A stretch of 64,000 bases of DNA from the NCBI GenBank assembly GCA_052103955.1, contig JBQELO010000001.1, positions 1 to 64,000 on the forward strand, in the 5' to 3' direction. The notes under the pieces are model-generated. The model made no database searches and was not told the origin of the DNA. It saw only the letters and a program-made list of their open reading frames with translations. Origin of the DNA: Paenalcaligenes sp052103955. Lineage in GTDB: Bacteria > Pseudomonadota > Gammaproteobacteria > Burkholderiales > Burkholderiaceae_B. A program made the position numbers and the translations under genes. Shown here one piece after another: positions 43,206 through 51,830 of this stretch. Every line of letters begins with the position of its first letter. Positions within the stretch are counted from its first letter, which is position 1.

Positions 43206-43214
43206 ATTACGCCT

Positions 43215-43943
43215 ATGCAGCCATCCAACACCTTACAGCAAAGTCTGTTTACGCAACTGCCGCACCTACATGCCGACTGGCAAGGGGTAATGGCAGAACC
43301 TGCCATACACAAACAACTGCAAGTATTGGATGACTGGCTCATGCCTCAGGTAGCGGCTGGCACCATCATTTATCCCAAGCATCCTTTCAAAGCCTTGGAG
43401 CTTAGTGCGCCAGAGCAAGTGAAAGTGGTGATTCTGGGGCAAGACCCCTACCACGGGCCTGAACAAGCACAAGGCTTATCCTTCTCAGTGCCTGACCATG
43501 TTCGCACGCCCCCCAGCCTGCGTAACATGTTCAAAGAACTGCATGCCGAATACCCCGGCGAGGCCACTGCACCCACCAACGATTTAAGTCACTGGGCGTG
43601 GCAAGGTGTACTGTTGCTGAATACGTCGCTTACGGTGGAAAACGGTAAAGCGGGCTCACATGCGAAGCAAGGGTGGGAGCGCATTACCGATGCGCTGTTG
43701 CTGCATCTGCTTAACTTCGACACGCCTAAGGTGTTTTTGCTGTGGGGCAATCATGCTCAAGCCAAAGTACCGTTGATTCAGCGCCATGCGAAAAAGGGGC
43801 CTATAGAGATTTTGTGCTCTAACCACCCTTCTCCTTTATCTGCTCTGCGTCCGCCAGTACCTTTTATGGGTAATGGGCATTTCCGCAAGACCAATGATTG
43901 GCTAATTAGCCAGAATCACGAGCCTATTAACTGGCTGTCGTAA
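43215..43943 (+). CDS. ung: Uracil-DNA glycosylase
   Basis: 242 residues, family 1 UDG. GQDPYHGPEQAQGLSFSVP contains the activating aspartate, LLNTSLTVE forms the uracil pocket with its asparagine, and HPSPLSALR is the catalytic histidine and minor-groove loop. It removes uracil from DNA. It begins 9 bp after the trpC stop and probably reads from the trp message. Confidence 0.96.
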   Translation: MQPSNTLQQSLFTQLPHLHADWQGVMAEPAIHKQLQVLDDWLMPQVAAGTIIYPKHPFKALELSAPEQVKVVILGQDPYHGPEQAQGLSFSVPDHVRTPPSLRNMFKELHAEYPGEATAPTNDLSHWAWQGVLLLNTSLTVENGKAGSHAKQGWERITDALLLHLLNFDTPKVFLLWGNHAQAKVPLIQRHAKKGPIEILCSNHPSPLSALRPPVPFMGNGHFRKTNDWLISQNHEPINWLS

Positions 43944-44021
43944 GTGAGTTGCTGTCTTTATTGCTGATGGCTTACTTAGTAGATAGTGATTGGTGTTGAT
44001 AGGCTGTATCCATCGCACGCG

Positions 44022-44090
44022 CTGGGGGACTGCGGAACAACTTTTTGTGATTTGAGACACCAAATCAAAAAAGTTTTCCTCCGCCTCCCC
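44022..44090. repeat. Palindromic intergenic repeat, copy B
   Basis: The reverse complement of copy A (29814-29883): 51 bp are identical, and only the outer part of one arm differs. It lies in the 366-bp gene-free stretch 43944-44309 between the convergent ung and CoA-transferase genes, which otherwise holds only copy C and no ORF I would support. Confidence 0.88.
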
Positions 44091-44207
44091 TGAGGTATTT
44101 CAATGAATAGGCTTACAGCCCTTTCTTTAGCGGCAGCGTTCTTCGCCACAGAAGTACACACAGCTAACAGCTACCTCTACATACAAACCGTGGCATGCAA
44201 CGAAGGA

Positions 44208-44269
44208 AAGGCGGAGGGAAGTATTTTTCAATTTGGTATACAAATTTAAAAATACTTTCGCAGCCTTAG
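44208..44269. repeat. Palindromic intergenic repeat, copy C (diverged)
   Basis: Same architecture as copies A and B but changed in sequence: outer arms AAGGC and GCCTT, inner arms AAGTATTTTT and AAAAATACTT plus ATTTG and CAAAT around a short loop. GGCGGAGG and CGCAG, the most conserved parts of A and B, are kept at the same places. Covariation between arms suggests selection for the hairpin. Confidence 0.75.
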
Positions 44270-44309
44270 GCTATAGCAAACAGTGATTGATCAGTGGGCT
44301 TATCAAACA

Positions 44310-45530
44310 TTAGCCCATAAATTTAGCAATCTGCGCCGCATCCAACCCTAGTACATCGCGCAACACTTCCTCGGTATGCTCACCTAACATAGGTGGCGCA
44401 TTGCGGTATTCCACGGGTGTATCAGACAAACGAATAGGGCTACCCACCAAGGTTGCCTGCCCTGCCGTTGGGTGTGGCATGGTGATTTTCATGCCGCGTG
44501 CCAAGACTTGCGGGTTGTCGTGCACTTGATCCAAGGTGTTGATAGGGCCTGCTGGTACACCTACGGCTTCTAGCTGTTCTAGCCATGTTGCGCATGAGCG
44601 GGCCAACATAATGTCAGTTAGCACGGGGATCAAGGCTTCACGGTTCATCACACGCTGTGGGTTGGTCATGAAGCGCGGGTCTTCTGCTAATTCGGGGCAT
44701 TCTGCCACACGGCAGAAGTTGCGGAACTGGCTGTCATTACCTACGGCAACGATGATATGCCCATCGCTTGTAGCAAATACTTGGTAGGGCACCAAGTTCG
44801 GGTGAGCATTACCGGCGCGCTGCGGCGCTTTACCTGAGGTCAGGTAGTTCATGTTCTGGTTAGCCATCATCGCCACTTGGCAATCTAACAAGGCCATGTC
44901 TACATGCTGGCCTAAACCAGAACGGTCGCGTTCACGTAAGGCGGCCAAGATGCCTACGGTGGCGTACATGCCGGTCATCAAATCGGCTACAGCCACACCT
45001 GCTTTTTGTGGACCACCACCAGGCATGTCGTCTTTTTCACCGGTTACGCTCATCAAACCACCCATGGCTTGAATCATGAAGTCGTAACCAGGACGTGGGG
45101 CGTAAGGGCCGGTTTGACCAAAGCCCGTAACAGAGCAATAAATCAAACGTGGGTTAATGGCTTTGAGTGATGCGTAGTCCAAGCCATATTTGGCTAACCC
45201 ACCCACTTTAAAGTTTTCCACCACGATATCGGAACGCAATGCTAAATCACGTATTAGCTCGGCTCCCTCAGGGGTAGCCATGTCTACGGTTACGGATTTT
45301 TTGTTGCGGTTGGCTGCCATGTAATAAGCAGCTTCGCTGGTGTTGTTGCCAGCCTCGTCACGCAGGTATGGAGGCCCCCAACCACGGGTGTCATCGCCAG
45401 AACCTGGGCGCTCAATTTTGATGACCTCAGCACCGAGGTCAGCCAAGTTTTGGGTACACCACGGCCCCGCCAAAACACGAGTCAAATCCAGTACACGGAT
45501 CCCTGCCAATGGAGCTAAGCGAGTAGACAT
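44310..45530 (-). CDS. CaiB/BaiF-family (class III) CoA transferase
   Basis: 406 residues. Typical phrases are LAGIRVLDLTRVLAGPWCTQ, GAEVIKIERPGSGDDTRGWGPP, ANRNKKSVTVD, VVENFKVGGLAKYGLDY, SVTGFGQTGPYAPRPGYD and GVAVADLMTGMYA, where the aspartate forms the acyl-enzyme intermediate. It moves CoA between carboxylic acids; the substrate pair is unknown because no partner gene is adjacent. I start at the ATG 45530 (MSTRLAPLAG); the frame is open 66 bases further up, but that extension is hydrophobic and unusual for the family. Confidence 0.9.
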   Translation of the reverse strand: MSTRLAPLAGIRVLDLTRVLAGPWCTQNLADLGAEVIKIERPGSGDDTRGWGPPYLRDEAGNNTSEAAYYMAANRNKKSVTVDMATPEGAELIRDLALRSDIVVENFKVGGLAKYGLDYASLKAINPRLIYCSVTGFGQTGPYAPRPGYDFMIQAMGGLMSVTGEKDDMPGGGPQKAGVAVADLMTGMYATVGILAALRERDRSGLGQHVDMALLDCQVAMMANQNMNYLTSGKAPQRAGNAHPNLVPYQVFATSDGHIIVAVGNDSQFRNFCRVAECPELAEDPRFMTNPQRVMNREALIPVLTDIMLARSCATWLEQLEAVGVPAGPINTLDQVHDNPQVLARGMKITMPHPTAGQATLVGSPIRLSDTPVEYRNAPPMLGEHTEEVLRDVLGLDAAQIAKFMG

Positions 45531-45696
45531 AAAGGGTAAGCAACCTACCAAAAATAAGGGGAAGTAGAGACATACGTTAGCACCAATACTCGCCATACTT
45601 CTTTATTTTTTGACACATCATTGTGCAAATAGCGCTCAGGGTTTACGCCGCTTCCCCTCGTAAGCACACGAAAAACAACACCTTTTAGAGACACCT

Positions 45697-45737
45697 AGGG
45701 TAAACCCTTGCACTAACCCTAGGGTAAACCCTATAAT
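45697..45737 (+). promoter_or_regulatory. Strong sigma-70 promoter with twin operators
   Basis: TTGCAC (45708-45713) and TATAAT (45732-45737) are 18 bp apart. The palindromic 12-mer AGGGTAAACCCT occurs twice, at 45697-45708 (touching the -35) and 45721-45732 (touching the -10), exactly 24 bp apart; a third half-site ACCCT precedes the second copy. It drives the small ORFs at 45773 and 46024 and looks tightly controlled. Confidence 0.75.
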
Positions 45738-45772
45738 TAATTTATCTGCTCTGATATGAAGAAGAGACGTAC

Positions 45773-45964
45773 ATGATTCCTGCAATGTCTTACCTATACA
45801 GCCAGCGCTGGAATGATGTACAGCCTGGATACGCAGCAAAACTGCACAACATTTCTACACCCACCCATTACGTAGAGAGATCCACCATGAAAAAACTATT
45901 GATTGCACTGAAACGTATTATCAAAGACGCACGCGTTCAAGCCGCTCAAGACACCATCTTGTAA
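45773..45964 (+). CDS. Small protein of unknown function (63 or 25 residues)
   Basis: I do not recognise this gene. The open frame starts at an ATG 36 bp after the TATAAT box, with AGAAGAG 6 nt upstream, and gives 63 residues. A second ATG at 45887 would give a 25-residue product, MKKLLIALKR followed by IIKDARVQAAQDTIL, which is short, basic and helical. The second reading begins like the next gene (MK-x-x-L-x-x-LKR). The C-terminal part looks amphipathic. The position directly behind a strong promoter supports expression; the choice of start is open. Confidence 0.55.
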   Translation: MIPAMSYLYSQRWNDVQPGYAAKLHNISTPTHYVERSTMKKLLIALKRIIKDARVQAAQDTIL

Positions 45965-46023
45965 AACGACAGGCTGCATAAGCCTATAGAATTCCGTACC
46001 ACTGATTTAGGGGAATATTTGTC

Positions 46024-46149
46024 ATGAAAACCGCACTGCATACATTGAAACGTTGTTCCTACGGCGCTGTTCATATGCTGTGGACATTGGCAGATACTAT
46101 CCATGAAGCCCGTATGCGTGACCCACGCTACCGCTCTCATTGGTACTAA
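46024..46149 (+). CDS. Small protein of unknown function (41 residues)
   Basis: I do not recognise this gene. It encodes 41 residues beginning MKTALHTLKRCSYGAVHMLW and ending EARMRDPRYRSHWY. AGGGGA lies 9-10 nt upstream of the ATG. The N-terminal half is helical with a hydrophobic face, and the C-terminal half is charged and aromatic. It follows the first small ORF by 59 bp and is closed by a terminator at 46213, so the two form a compact transcription unit under the promoter at 45697-45737. It is too short for most gene callers. Confidence 0.6.
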   Translation: MKTALHTLKRCSYGAVHMLWTLADTIHEARMRDPRYRSHWY

Positions 46150-46212
46150 TGCTTTACGATACCTGCGGTTATCGGCAGTAATGTAGTTACCGCAAATTGC
46201 ATCACTTCGCTT

Positions 46213-46252
46213 AAATCCCAAATCGATCTCCCTTCGGCTTGGGATTTTTTTT
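46213..46252 (+). terminator. Rho-independent terminator of the small-ORF unit
   Basis: AAATCCCAA and TTGGGATTT form a 9-bp stem; the stem's terminal T's continue into an eight-T run. It lies 64 bp after the 41-residue ORF. On the other strand the T-run is absent, so it serves the plus strand. Confidence 0.88.
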
Positions 46253-46287
46253 GCGCGTAAGTAGCAGGCCTAGCCACGCGCATTCAG

Positions 46288-48333
46288 CTAGGCACTACCT
46301 GGTTTGGTCAGCAAATCCTTAAGCCTACCTAAACGCTCTTTAGGACTTAATGCTTTGTCTTCGGGGCTTTCTGCGGGCACAGCCTCTAACCCCATTTCTT
46401 CTATAAAACGTGAACGCTCACGCACCACGTATTCACGTGCACGCCTACGCCGTTTACACCAACTTAAACGCAAACTACGTTGAGCACGCGTAATACCTAC
46501 GTACATCAATCTACGCTCTTCTTGTACACGATTAGCCAGAACTTCCTGTTCATCGCCAACGATATCTTCGTCTTCACGGCCTAAGTGGGGTAATAGCCCT
46601 TCTTCTACCCCTATGAGCAGCACATGCGGGTATTCCAAACCTTTGGAGGCATGTAAGGTAGATAACCGTACAGCATCGGGCTCTTCGTCGTCTTCGCCAC
46701 GCTCAAGCATGGTAATCAGTGCCACGTGCTGCACCAGTTCACGCAGGCCCATACCGTCTTCTTCAGCCTTGCGTTTTAACCAGCCAATCAGCTCTAACAC
46801 GTTGGTCCAGCGCAATTGTGCTGGACGCTCATCAAACATGTCGTACAGATAACGCTCGTAATCAATGGCATGCAGCATCTCGTCTAATAGCTCGCCTGCA
46901 TCCGCCCCCTCTTGCTCGGACCTATCACGTACACGTTGGATGAAGTCAGCAAAGGTACGCAAGGGCTGTAATTGTCGTTCGGCTAGGCGATCCGTTAACC
47001 CTATTTCAAAGACGGCCTCATACAGCGATTGCCCGCTAGCCGCAGCATATTCGCCTAAGCTTTGTAAGGTGGTTTGGCCTATGCCTCGCCTAGGGGTAGT
47101 AGCGGCACGAATAAAAGCAGGATCATCCTGATCGTTCGCCATAATGCGCAGGTACGCCAAGATATCGCGAATTTCCGCTTTATCAAAAAAACTTTGCCCA
47201 CCCGCAATCACATAGGGAATGCGCATATCGCGTAGCGTTTGCTCCAATATACGAGCCTGATGATTACTGCGATACAAAATGGCGAAGTCTTTCCACTGCG
47301 CCTTGCGGTCAAAGCGGTCGGCAGAAATAGTCACACCCGCCCACTGTGCTTCGGCCAGCTCATTTTCAGACGCTTTTATGGAAATACTTTCGCCTATACC
47401 CAAGTCAGACCATAACTTCTTCCCAAACACGACTGGATTATGGCCAATCACATTATTGGCAGCCGACAAAATACGTTGTACAGAACGATAGTTTTGCTCA
47501 AGCTTAATCAGCTGTAAGTTGGGGAAATCAGTGCCTAAGCGCTCAAGGTTTTCAACCGTAGCACCACGCCACGCATAAATAGCTTGGTCATCATCCCCCA
47601 CTGCTGTCAGCATGCCCCGTGACCCTATAAGGCTTAGCAAAAACTGATATTGGCATTGGTTGGTGTCTTGGTATTCATCTACCAATAAGTAATGCACCCG
47701 AGCTTGCCAGCGCTGGCGCACCTCTTCGTGATCCAGCAGTATTTGTGCTGGCAAACGCACTAAGTCATCAAAATCCACCGCTTGGTAGGCAGCCAAAGTG
47801 GCACAGTAATCCCTATAAACCCGTGCGGCTTCTACCTGACTGGGCGTGCTGGCACTACGCTCAGCCTCGTTTGGCCCCAGCAAGGCATTCTTCCACAGCG
47901 ATATTTCTTGCTGCACAGCACGCAGACGGCCCTTATCGGTGGTCGCCAGTAATTCTTGTATGATGCCCAACGAATCGTTGGAGTCCATAATGGAAAAACT
48001 GGTTTTTAACCCTACCCATTTGGATTCTTCTCGTAAGAACTTCAAACCCAATGAGTGAAAAGTACTGACGGTAATACCGCGCATCAAACGCTTATCCACA
48101 ATCTGTTCTAAGCGCTCGCGCATTTCTCGCGCTGCTTTATTGGTAAAGGTCAGCGCTACAACGTTACGCCCGCTATAGCCGCAATCGCGCAATAAATACG
48201 CCATTTTTTGCGTAATCACGCGCGTTTTACCACTGCCAGCACCGGCCAATACCAGTGCAGGTCCATCTAGGTACAGCACGGCCTCGCGCTGTTTTTCATT
48301 CAAATCCGTGGGTACTTGATTGCTCACGGTCAT
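46288..48333 (-). CDS. rep: ATP-dependent DNA helicase Rep
   Basis: 681 residues, superfamily 1A, 3'-5' helicase. Walker A GAGSGKT near residue 32, LTFTNKAAREM (Ia), VDEYQDTN (II), GDDDQAIYAWRGA (III), LEQNYRS (IV), LSTLHASKGLEYPHV (V) and RRLMYVGITRAQ (VI) are intact. Length and wording (NNVIGHNPVVFGKKLWS, GGQSFFDKAEIRD) match Rep more than UvrD. It helps forks past obstacles. It starts 13 bp after the priA stop, so the two replication-restart helicases share an operon. Confidence 0.94.
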   Translation of the reverse strand: MTVSNQVPTDLNEKQREAVLYLDGPALVLAGAGSGKTRVITQKMAYLLRDCGYSGRNVVALTFTNKAAREMRERLEQIVDKRLMRGITVSTFHSLGLKFLREESKWVGLKTSFSIMDSNDSLGIIQELLATTDKGRLRAVQQEISLWKNALLGPNEAERSASTPSQVEAARVYRDYCATLAAYQAVDFDDLVRLPAQILLDHEEVRQRWQARVHYLLVDEYQDTNQCQYQFLLSLIGSRGMLTAVGDDDQAIYAWRGATVENLERLGTDFPNLQLIKLEQNYRSVQRILSAANNVIGHNPVVFGKKLWSDLGIGESISIKASENELAEAQWAGVTISADRFDRKAQWKDFAILYRSNHQARILEQTLRDMRIPYVIAGGQSFFDKAEIRDILAYLRIMANDQDDPAFIRAATTPRRGIGQTTLQSLGEYAAASGQSLYEAVFEIGLTDRLAERQLQPLRTFADFIQRVRDRSEQEGADAGELLDEMLHAIDYERYLYDMFDERPAQLRWTNVLELIGWLKRKAEEDGMGLRELVQHVALITMLERGEDDEEPDAVRLSTLHASKGLEYPHVLLIGVEEGLLPHLGREDEDIVGDEQEVLANRVQEERRLMYVGITRAQRSLRLSWCKRRRRAREYVVRERSRFIEEMGLEAVPAESPEDKALSPKERLGRLKDLLTKPGSA

Positions 48334-48346
48334 AGGGGGGTTATCC

Positions 48347-50443
48347 TTAAATCTCCAAGGGGTCTACTTCCAGTACCCAACGTACCCGATACTCTTTGGC
48401 CAATGGCGTCAGCACATGACGCCAATGACGTAAAAACTGTTGCAACGCTGGCCTATGCTGGCTTTCGGCCAACAGTTGCGCGCGTTCGCTATTGGCTACC
48501 CTGACAATACGCAGCGGTACCGGATCATACAACTGCACATGCTGTATGCCGGTGAGAGTTTGCGCTTGTTCTTTGGCTACCGTTAAAAAACTTAATACAC
48601 GTGCGAGTTCTGGTGCATCAGCCGTGAGCAACGCCTGATACGAGTACGGCGGCAACCCTACGGTTTTGCGTTCTTCTAAGGTGACACGTGCAAAACCTGC
48701 GTAATCTTGCCTTAATAATGACTGATACACCACTTGTTCTGGATAACCCGTTTGTATCAGTACCTGCGCCCCCGCCGTGTGCCTACCGGCCCTGCCTGCC
48801 ACCTGCATTAATTGCGCAAACAAACGCTCAGGCGCACGGAAGTCTTGAGCAAACAGTTGCGAGTCAGCATTTAGTACCACCACTAAGCCCAAGTTGGCAA
48901 AATCATGCCCCTTGGACACCATTTGTGTGCCCACTAAGATATCCACATTGCCCGCGTGTACTTCTGAAAACAGCTTCTCGGCACTGCCTTTTAAGCGTGT
49001 GCTGTCGGCATCAATGCGCATGACCCGGGCGCCAGTAAAGTGTTCCGCTAAGAATTCCTCTACGCGCTGCGTGCCACGCCCCATGGCTTTAAGGTCTTGG
49101 TCGCGGCAGTCGGGACAGTAACGTGGCACGGCCGCCTGATAACCGCAATGGTGGCACTGTAAATAGGTTCTGCCACCCTTATTACGGTGCAGTACCGTGT
49201 AAGCACTACAACGTTTGCACTGGCTTAACCAACCACACGAGGTACAGCTTAGTACCGGTGCATAGCCACGCCGGTTTAAGAACACCAATACCTGCTGCTT
49301 GTTGTCTAAGCAGCTTCGCATGGCATCTAAAAATTGTGGCGAAAACCCCTCTTCTAACTGTGCCCTGCGTATATCCACCAACCGTATTTCGGGCAGCGAC
49401 TGCGTGCGAGCTCGCTGGGTTAAGGAACACAGTTGATAACGCCCTTCTTTAGCGTGAGCCCAGCTTTCCATGGAAGGGGTCGCCGACCCTAATACCACAG
49501 GCACTTGTGCGGTATGACCGCGCCATATGGCTAAATCTCGTGCTGAATAGCGTAAGCCTTCCTGCTGCTTATACGAGGTGTCGTGCTCTTCATCCACAAT
49601 AATCAGCCCTAACGACGCTAAGGGAGCAAAGATGGATAAGCGCGTTCCCAACAATACCCGTGCTTCGCCTTGCTCTAAAGACAGCCACGAACGTAAACGT
49701 TCCCCTTCAGACAAGCCACTGTGCAACACTGCCACGGGGTAGGCTTCGCCATCTTTCTGCAAACGACGGCGCAATGCCTGCTCAAACTGGGGAGTTAGAT
49801 TGATCTCGGGCACCATGAACAAGACTTGCTTACCCTGCTCTAGCACCTTCAAGGCAGCCGCCAAGTACACTTCGGTTTTGCCGCTGCCGGTGATACCGTG
49901 CAACAGTACGGTTTGATGCCCAGCAATACCTTGAATGTGCTGCACGGCAGCTTGTTGCTCGGCATTCAGTACTATCACTTCTGGATCAGCCACGGCCGTT
50001 TTAGCGGCCGCCTTACGCCGCTTGCGTAGCCGGGCTACTGGCCCACCCGCTGCCCGCTTACCGGTATACGCTGCAGGCTTACGCAAGCTTAACGGTAATA
50101 CAGGCAGCAATACTTCGCCTACAGGGCGCTGGTAATAGCTGGCTGCAAAATGCGCCATCTGTAAACTGGCAGGGCTAAGTGGTGCCGTGTCGTCTAGCAA
50201 CATATCGATGGCTTTGACTTGCTTAGCCTCGAATACCGGTTGTTCCGGTGTTTCTACAACCACCCCCACCATCTGACGACGACCAAAATGCACAAGCACC
50301 CTACTACCAATCGCTACTTCGGCGTCATGGTAGTAATCAAATAGATCATCCAGCGGCACATCTAACGCCACGCGCAACCAGTGTTTAGAGGCCGACTCAG
50401 TACTCTGTGTGGGCTCCACCTGTGCGGGAATTGGATTAGGCAT
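48347..50443 (-). CDS. priA: Primosomal protein N' (replication restart helicase PriA)
   Basis: 698 residues. The N-terminal 3'-DNA-binding domain (RVALDVPLDDLFDYY) is followed by helicase lobes with GITGSGKTEVY (Walker A) and VDEEHDTSYK (Walker B). The zinc-binding insert carries paired cysteines: CTSCGWLSQCKRC and CHHCGYQ with YCPDC. LVGTQMVSKGHDF and QVAGRAGR are the later motifs. It reloads the replisome on stalled forks. The linker between the N-terminal part and the helicase core carries a basic stretch (ARLRKRRKAAAK). Confidence 0.96.
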   Translation of the reverse strand: MPNPIPAQVEPTQSTESASKHWLRVALDVPLDDLFDYYHDAEVAIGSRVLVHFGRRQMVGVVVETPEQPVFEAKQVKAIDMLLDDTAPLSPASLQMAHFAASYYQRPVGEVLLPVLPLSLRKPAAYTGKRAAGGPVARLRKRRKAAAKTAVADPEVIVLNAEQQAAVQHIQGIAGHQTVLLHGITGSGKTEVYLAAALKVLEQGKQVLFMVPEINLTPQFEQALRRRLQKDGEAYPVAVLHSGLSEGERLRSWLSLEQGEARVLLGTRLSIFAPLASLGLIIVDEEHDTSYKQQEGLRYSARDLAIWRGHTAQVPVVLGSATPSMESWAHAKEGRYQLCSLTQRARTQSLPEIRLVDIRRAQLEEGFSPQFLDAMRSCLDNKQQVLVFLNRRGYAPVLSCTSCGWLSQCKRCSAYTVLHRNKGGRTYLQCHHCGYQAAVPRYCPDCRDQDLKAMGRGTQRVEEFLAEHFTGARVMRIDADSTRLKGSAEKLFSEVHAGNVDILVGTQMVSKGHDFANLGLVVVLNADSQLFAQDFRAPERLFAQLMQVAGRAGRHTAGAQVLIQTGYPEQVVYQSLLRQDYAGFARVTLEERKTVGLPPYSYQALLTADAPELARVLSFLTVAKEQAQTLTGIQHVQLYDPVPLRIVRVANSERAQLLAESQHRPALQQFLRHWRHVLTPLAKEYRVRWVLEVDPLEI

Positions 50444-50493
50444 GATGACTCGCAGGGGGAAATACGTTGTCTAGCATTCTATTACCATCAGCC

Positions 50494-50679
50494 TGTGGAT
50501 AACTTTGGGGAAAAAGCCCAGAAAACTGTGGGGATTGATGTGGACAACCTACTGTGAAAATAAACAGTCCCTGTTGAAAAATAAGTATAGTTGTTTAATT
50601 TCAATAACTTACATGAAAAACCAAAGACTTATCATGAACAACGACTTCTAAGTTGGCTATTTTGTAAAACTGTGTACAA
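50494..50679 (-). promoter_or_regulatory. Cluster of DnaA-box-like 9-mers between priA and hemE
   Basis: On the minus strand the sites read TTATCCACA (50494-50502, the consensus DnaA box), ATCCCCACA (50528-50536), TTGTCCACA (50539-50547) and TTGTACACA (50671-50679). All face the same way, and the stretch between the third and fourth (50548-50670) is very A+T-rich. The 283-bp gap has no gene. It could be a DnaA-binding regulatory region or an origin-like element. Confidence 0.5.
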
Positions 50680-50698
50680 CCACAGTACGCCAACCGTG

Positions 50699-50720
50699 AA
50701 AAAAGGGCCCAAAGGCCCTT
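50699..50720 (-). terminator. Rho-independent terminator of hemE
   Basis: On the minus strand AAGGGCC, a 4-nt loop, GGCCCTT, then TTTT. It lies directly after the hemE stop. Confidence 0.85.
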
Positions 50721-50726
50721 ATTTGC

Positions 50727-51800
50727 TTACTTGTGCATGGCTGCACTGTAGCTATGAACCTCGTCTACCAGCACTTTAACCATGTCGGGATCCGTGAAGC
50801 GGGAAATCCCATGACCAAAGTTAAAGACATGGCCACCGTTACCCACCACACCGTAATCATCAATGACTCGGCGCACTTCGCGACGGATGGCTTCTTCGCC
50901 ACCAAACATGCTCATCGGGTCTAAGTTACCTTGGAAGGCTACCTTGTCTTGAATACGCTGACGTGCTTGCGACAGGTTCACTGTCCAGTCTAAGCCCATG
51001 GCATCACAACCGCACTCAGCGATAGTTTCTAACCATTGACCACCGCCTTTGGTAAAGACAATTACCGGTACTTTGCGCCCATCGTGCTCGCGGATTAAGC
51101 CATCTACCACCATTTTGGTGTAGTGCAGCGAGAACTCTTGGAATAAGCCATCGGCTAACACCCCACCCCAGCTGTCAAAAATCATGGCCGCTTGAGCACC
51201 CGAACGAATTTGCTGGTTCAGGTATTCAATCGTGGTTTCTGCGTTAATTTTCAAAATACGGTGCAACAGATCGGGGCGGGCATACAGCATGCTTTTAATC
51301 ATGCGGTAGTCAGACGAACCTTGGCCTTCTACCATGTAACAACCAATGGTCCATGGGCTACCCGCAAAACCGATTAGCGGTACGCGACCATCAAGTTCTT
51401 GGCGAATGAGTTCTACCGCATCAAAGACGTATTGCAGCTTGGCCATATCGGGCACATGCAATTTATCTACATCTGCTTCGGTACGAATAGGCGAGGCAAA
51501 GCGTGGGCCTTCACCTTCGTAAAAACCCAACCCCAAGCCCATGGCATCGGGTACGGTCAGAATATCGGAGAACAGAATTGCTGCGTCCAAATCAAAACGG
51601 CGCAACGGCTGTAATGTGACCTCACACGCATACTCTCGATTCTGCGCCAGCCCCATAAAAGAACCGGCCTCAGCACGAGTTGCTCGGTATTCTGGCAAAT
51701 ATCTACCCGCTTGGCGCATTAACCAAACAGGGGTATATGGCACAGGCTCACGTAATAATGAACGCAACAGAATATCGTTTTTAAGTTGTGGTAAAGACAC
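50727..51800 (-). CDS. hemE: Uroporphyrinogen decarboxylase
   Basis: 357 residues. It decarboxylates uroporphyrinogen III to coproporphyrinogen III in haem synthesis. WLMRQAGRYLPEYR at the N-terminus contains the substrate-binding arginines, and FSDILTVPDAMG the key aspartate; GFAGSPWTIGCYMVEGQGS and GHGI near the C-terminus are typical. The start codon is GTG at 51800, with AGGGA 6-7 nt upstream. It is monocistronic, with its own terminator. Confidence 0.96.
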   Translation of the reverse strand: MSLPQLKNDILLRSLLREPVPYTPVWLMRQAGRYLPEYRATRAEAGSFMGLAQNREYACEVTLQPLRRFDLDAAILFSDILTVPDAMGLGLGFYEGEGPRFASPIRTEADVDKLHVPDMAKLQYVFDAVELIRQELDGRVPLIGFAGSPWTIGCYMVEGQGSSDYRMIKSMLYARPDLLHRILKINAETTIEYLNQQIRSGAQAAMIFDSWGGVLADGLFQEFSLHYTKMVVDGLIREHDGRKVPVIVFTKGGGQWLETIAECGCDAMGLDWTVNLSQARQRIQDKVAFQGNLDPMSMFGGEEAIRREVRRVIDDYGVVGNGGHVFNFGHGISRFTDPDMVKVLVDEVHSYSAAMHK

Positions 51801-51830
51801 AGCAATCCCTATAAGAAAAATGCCCGACGT

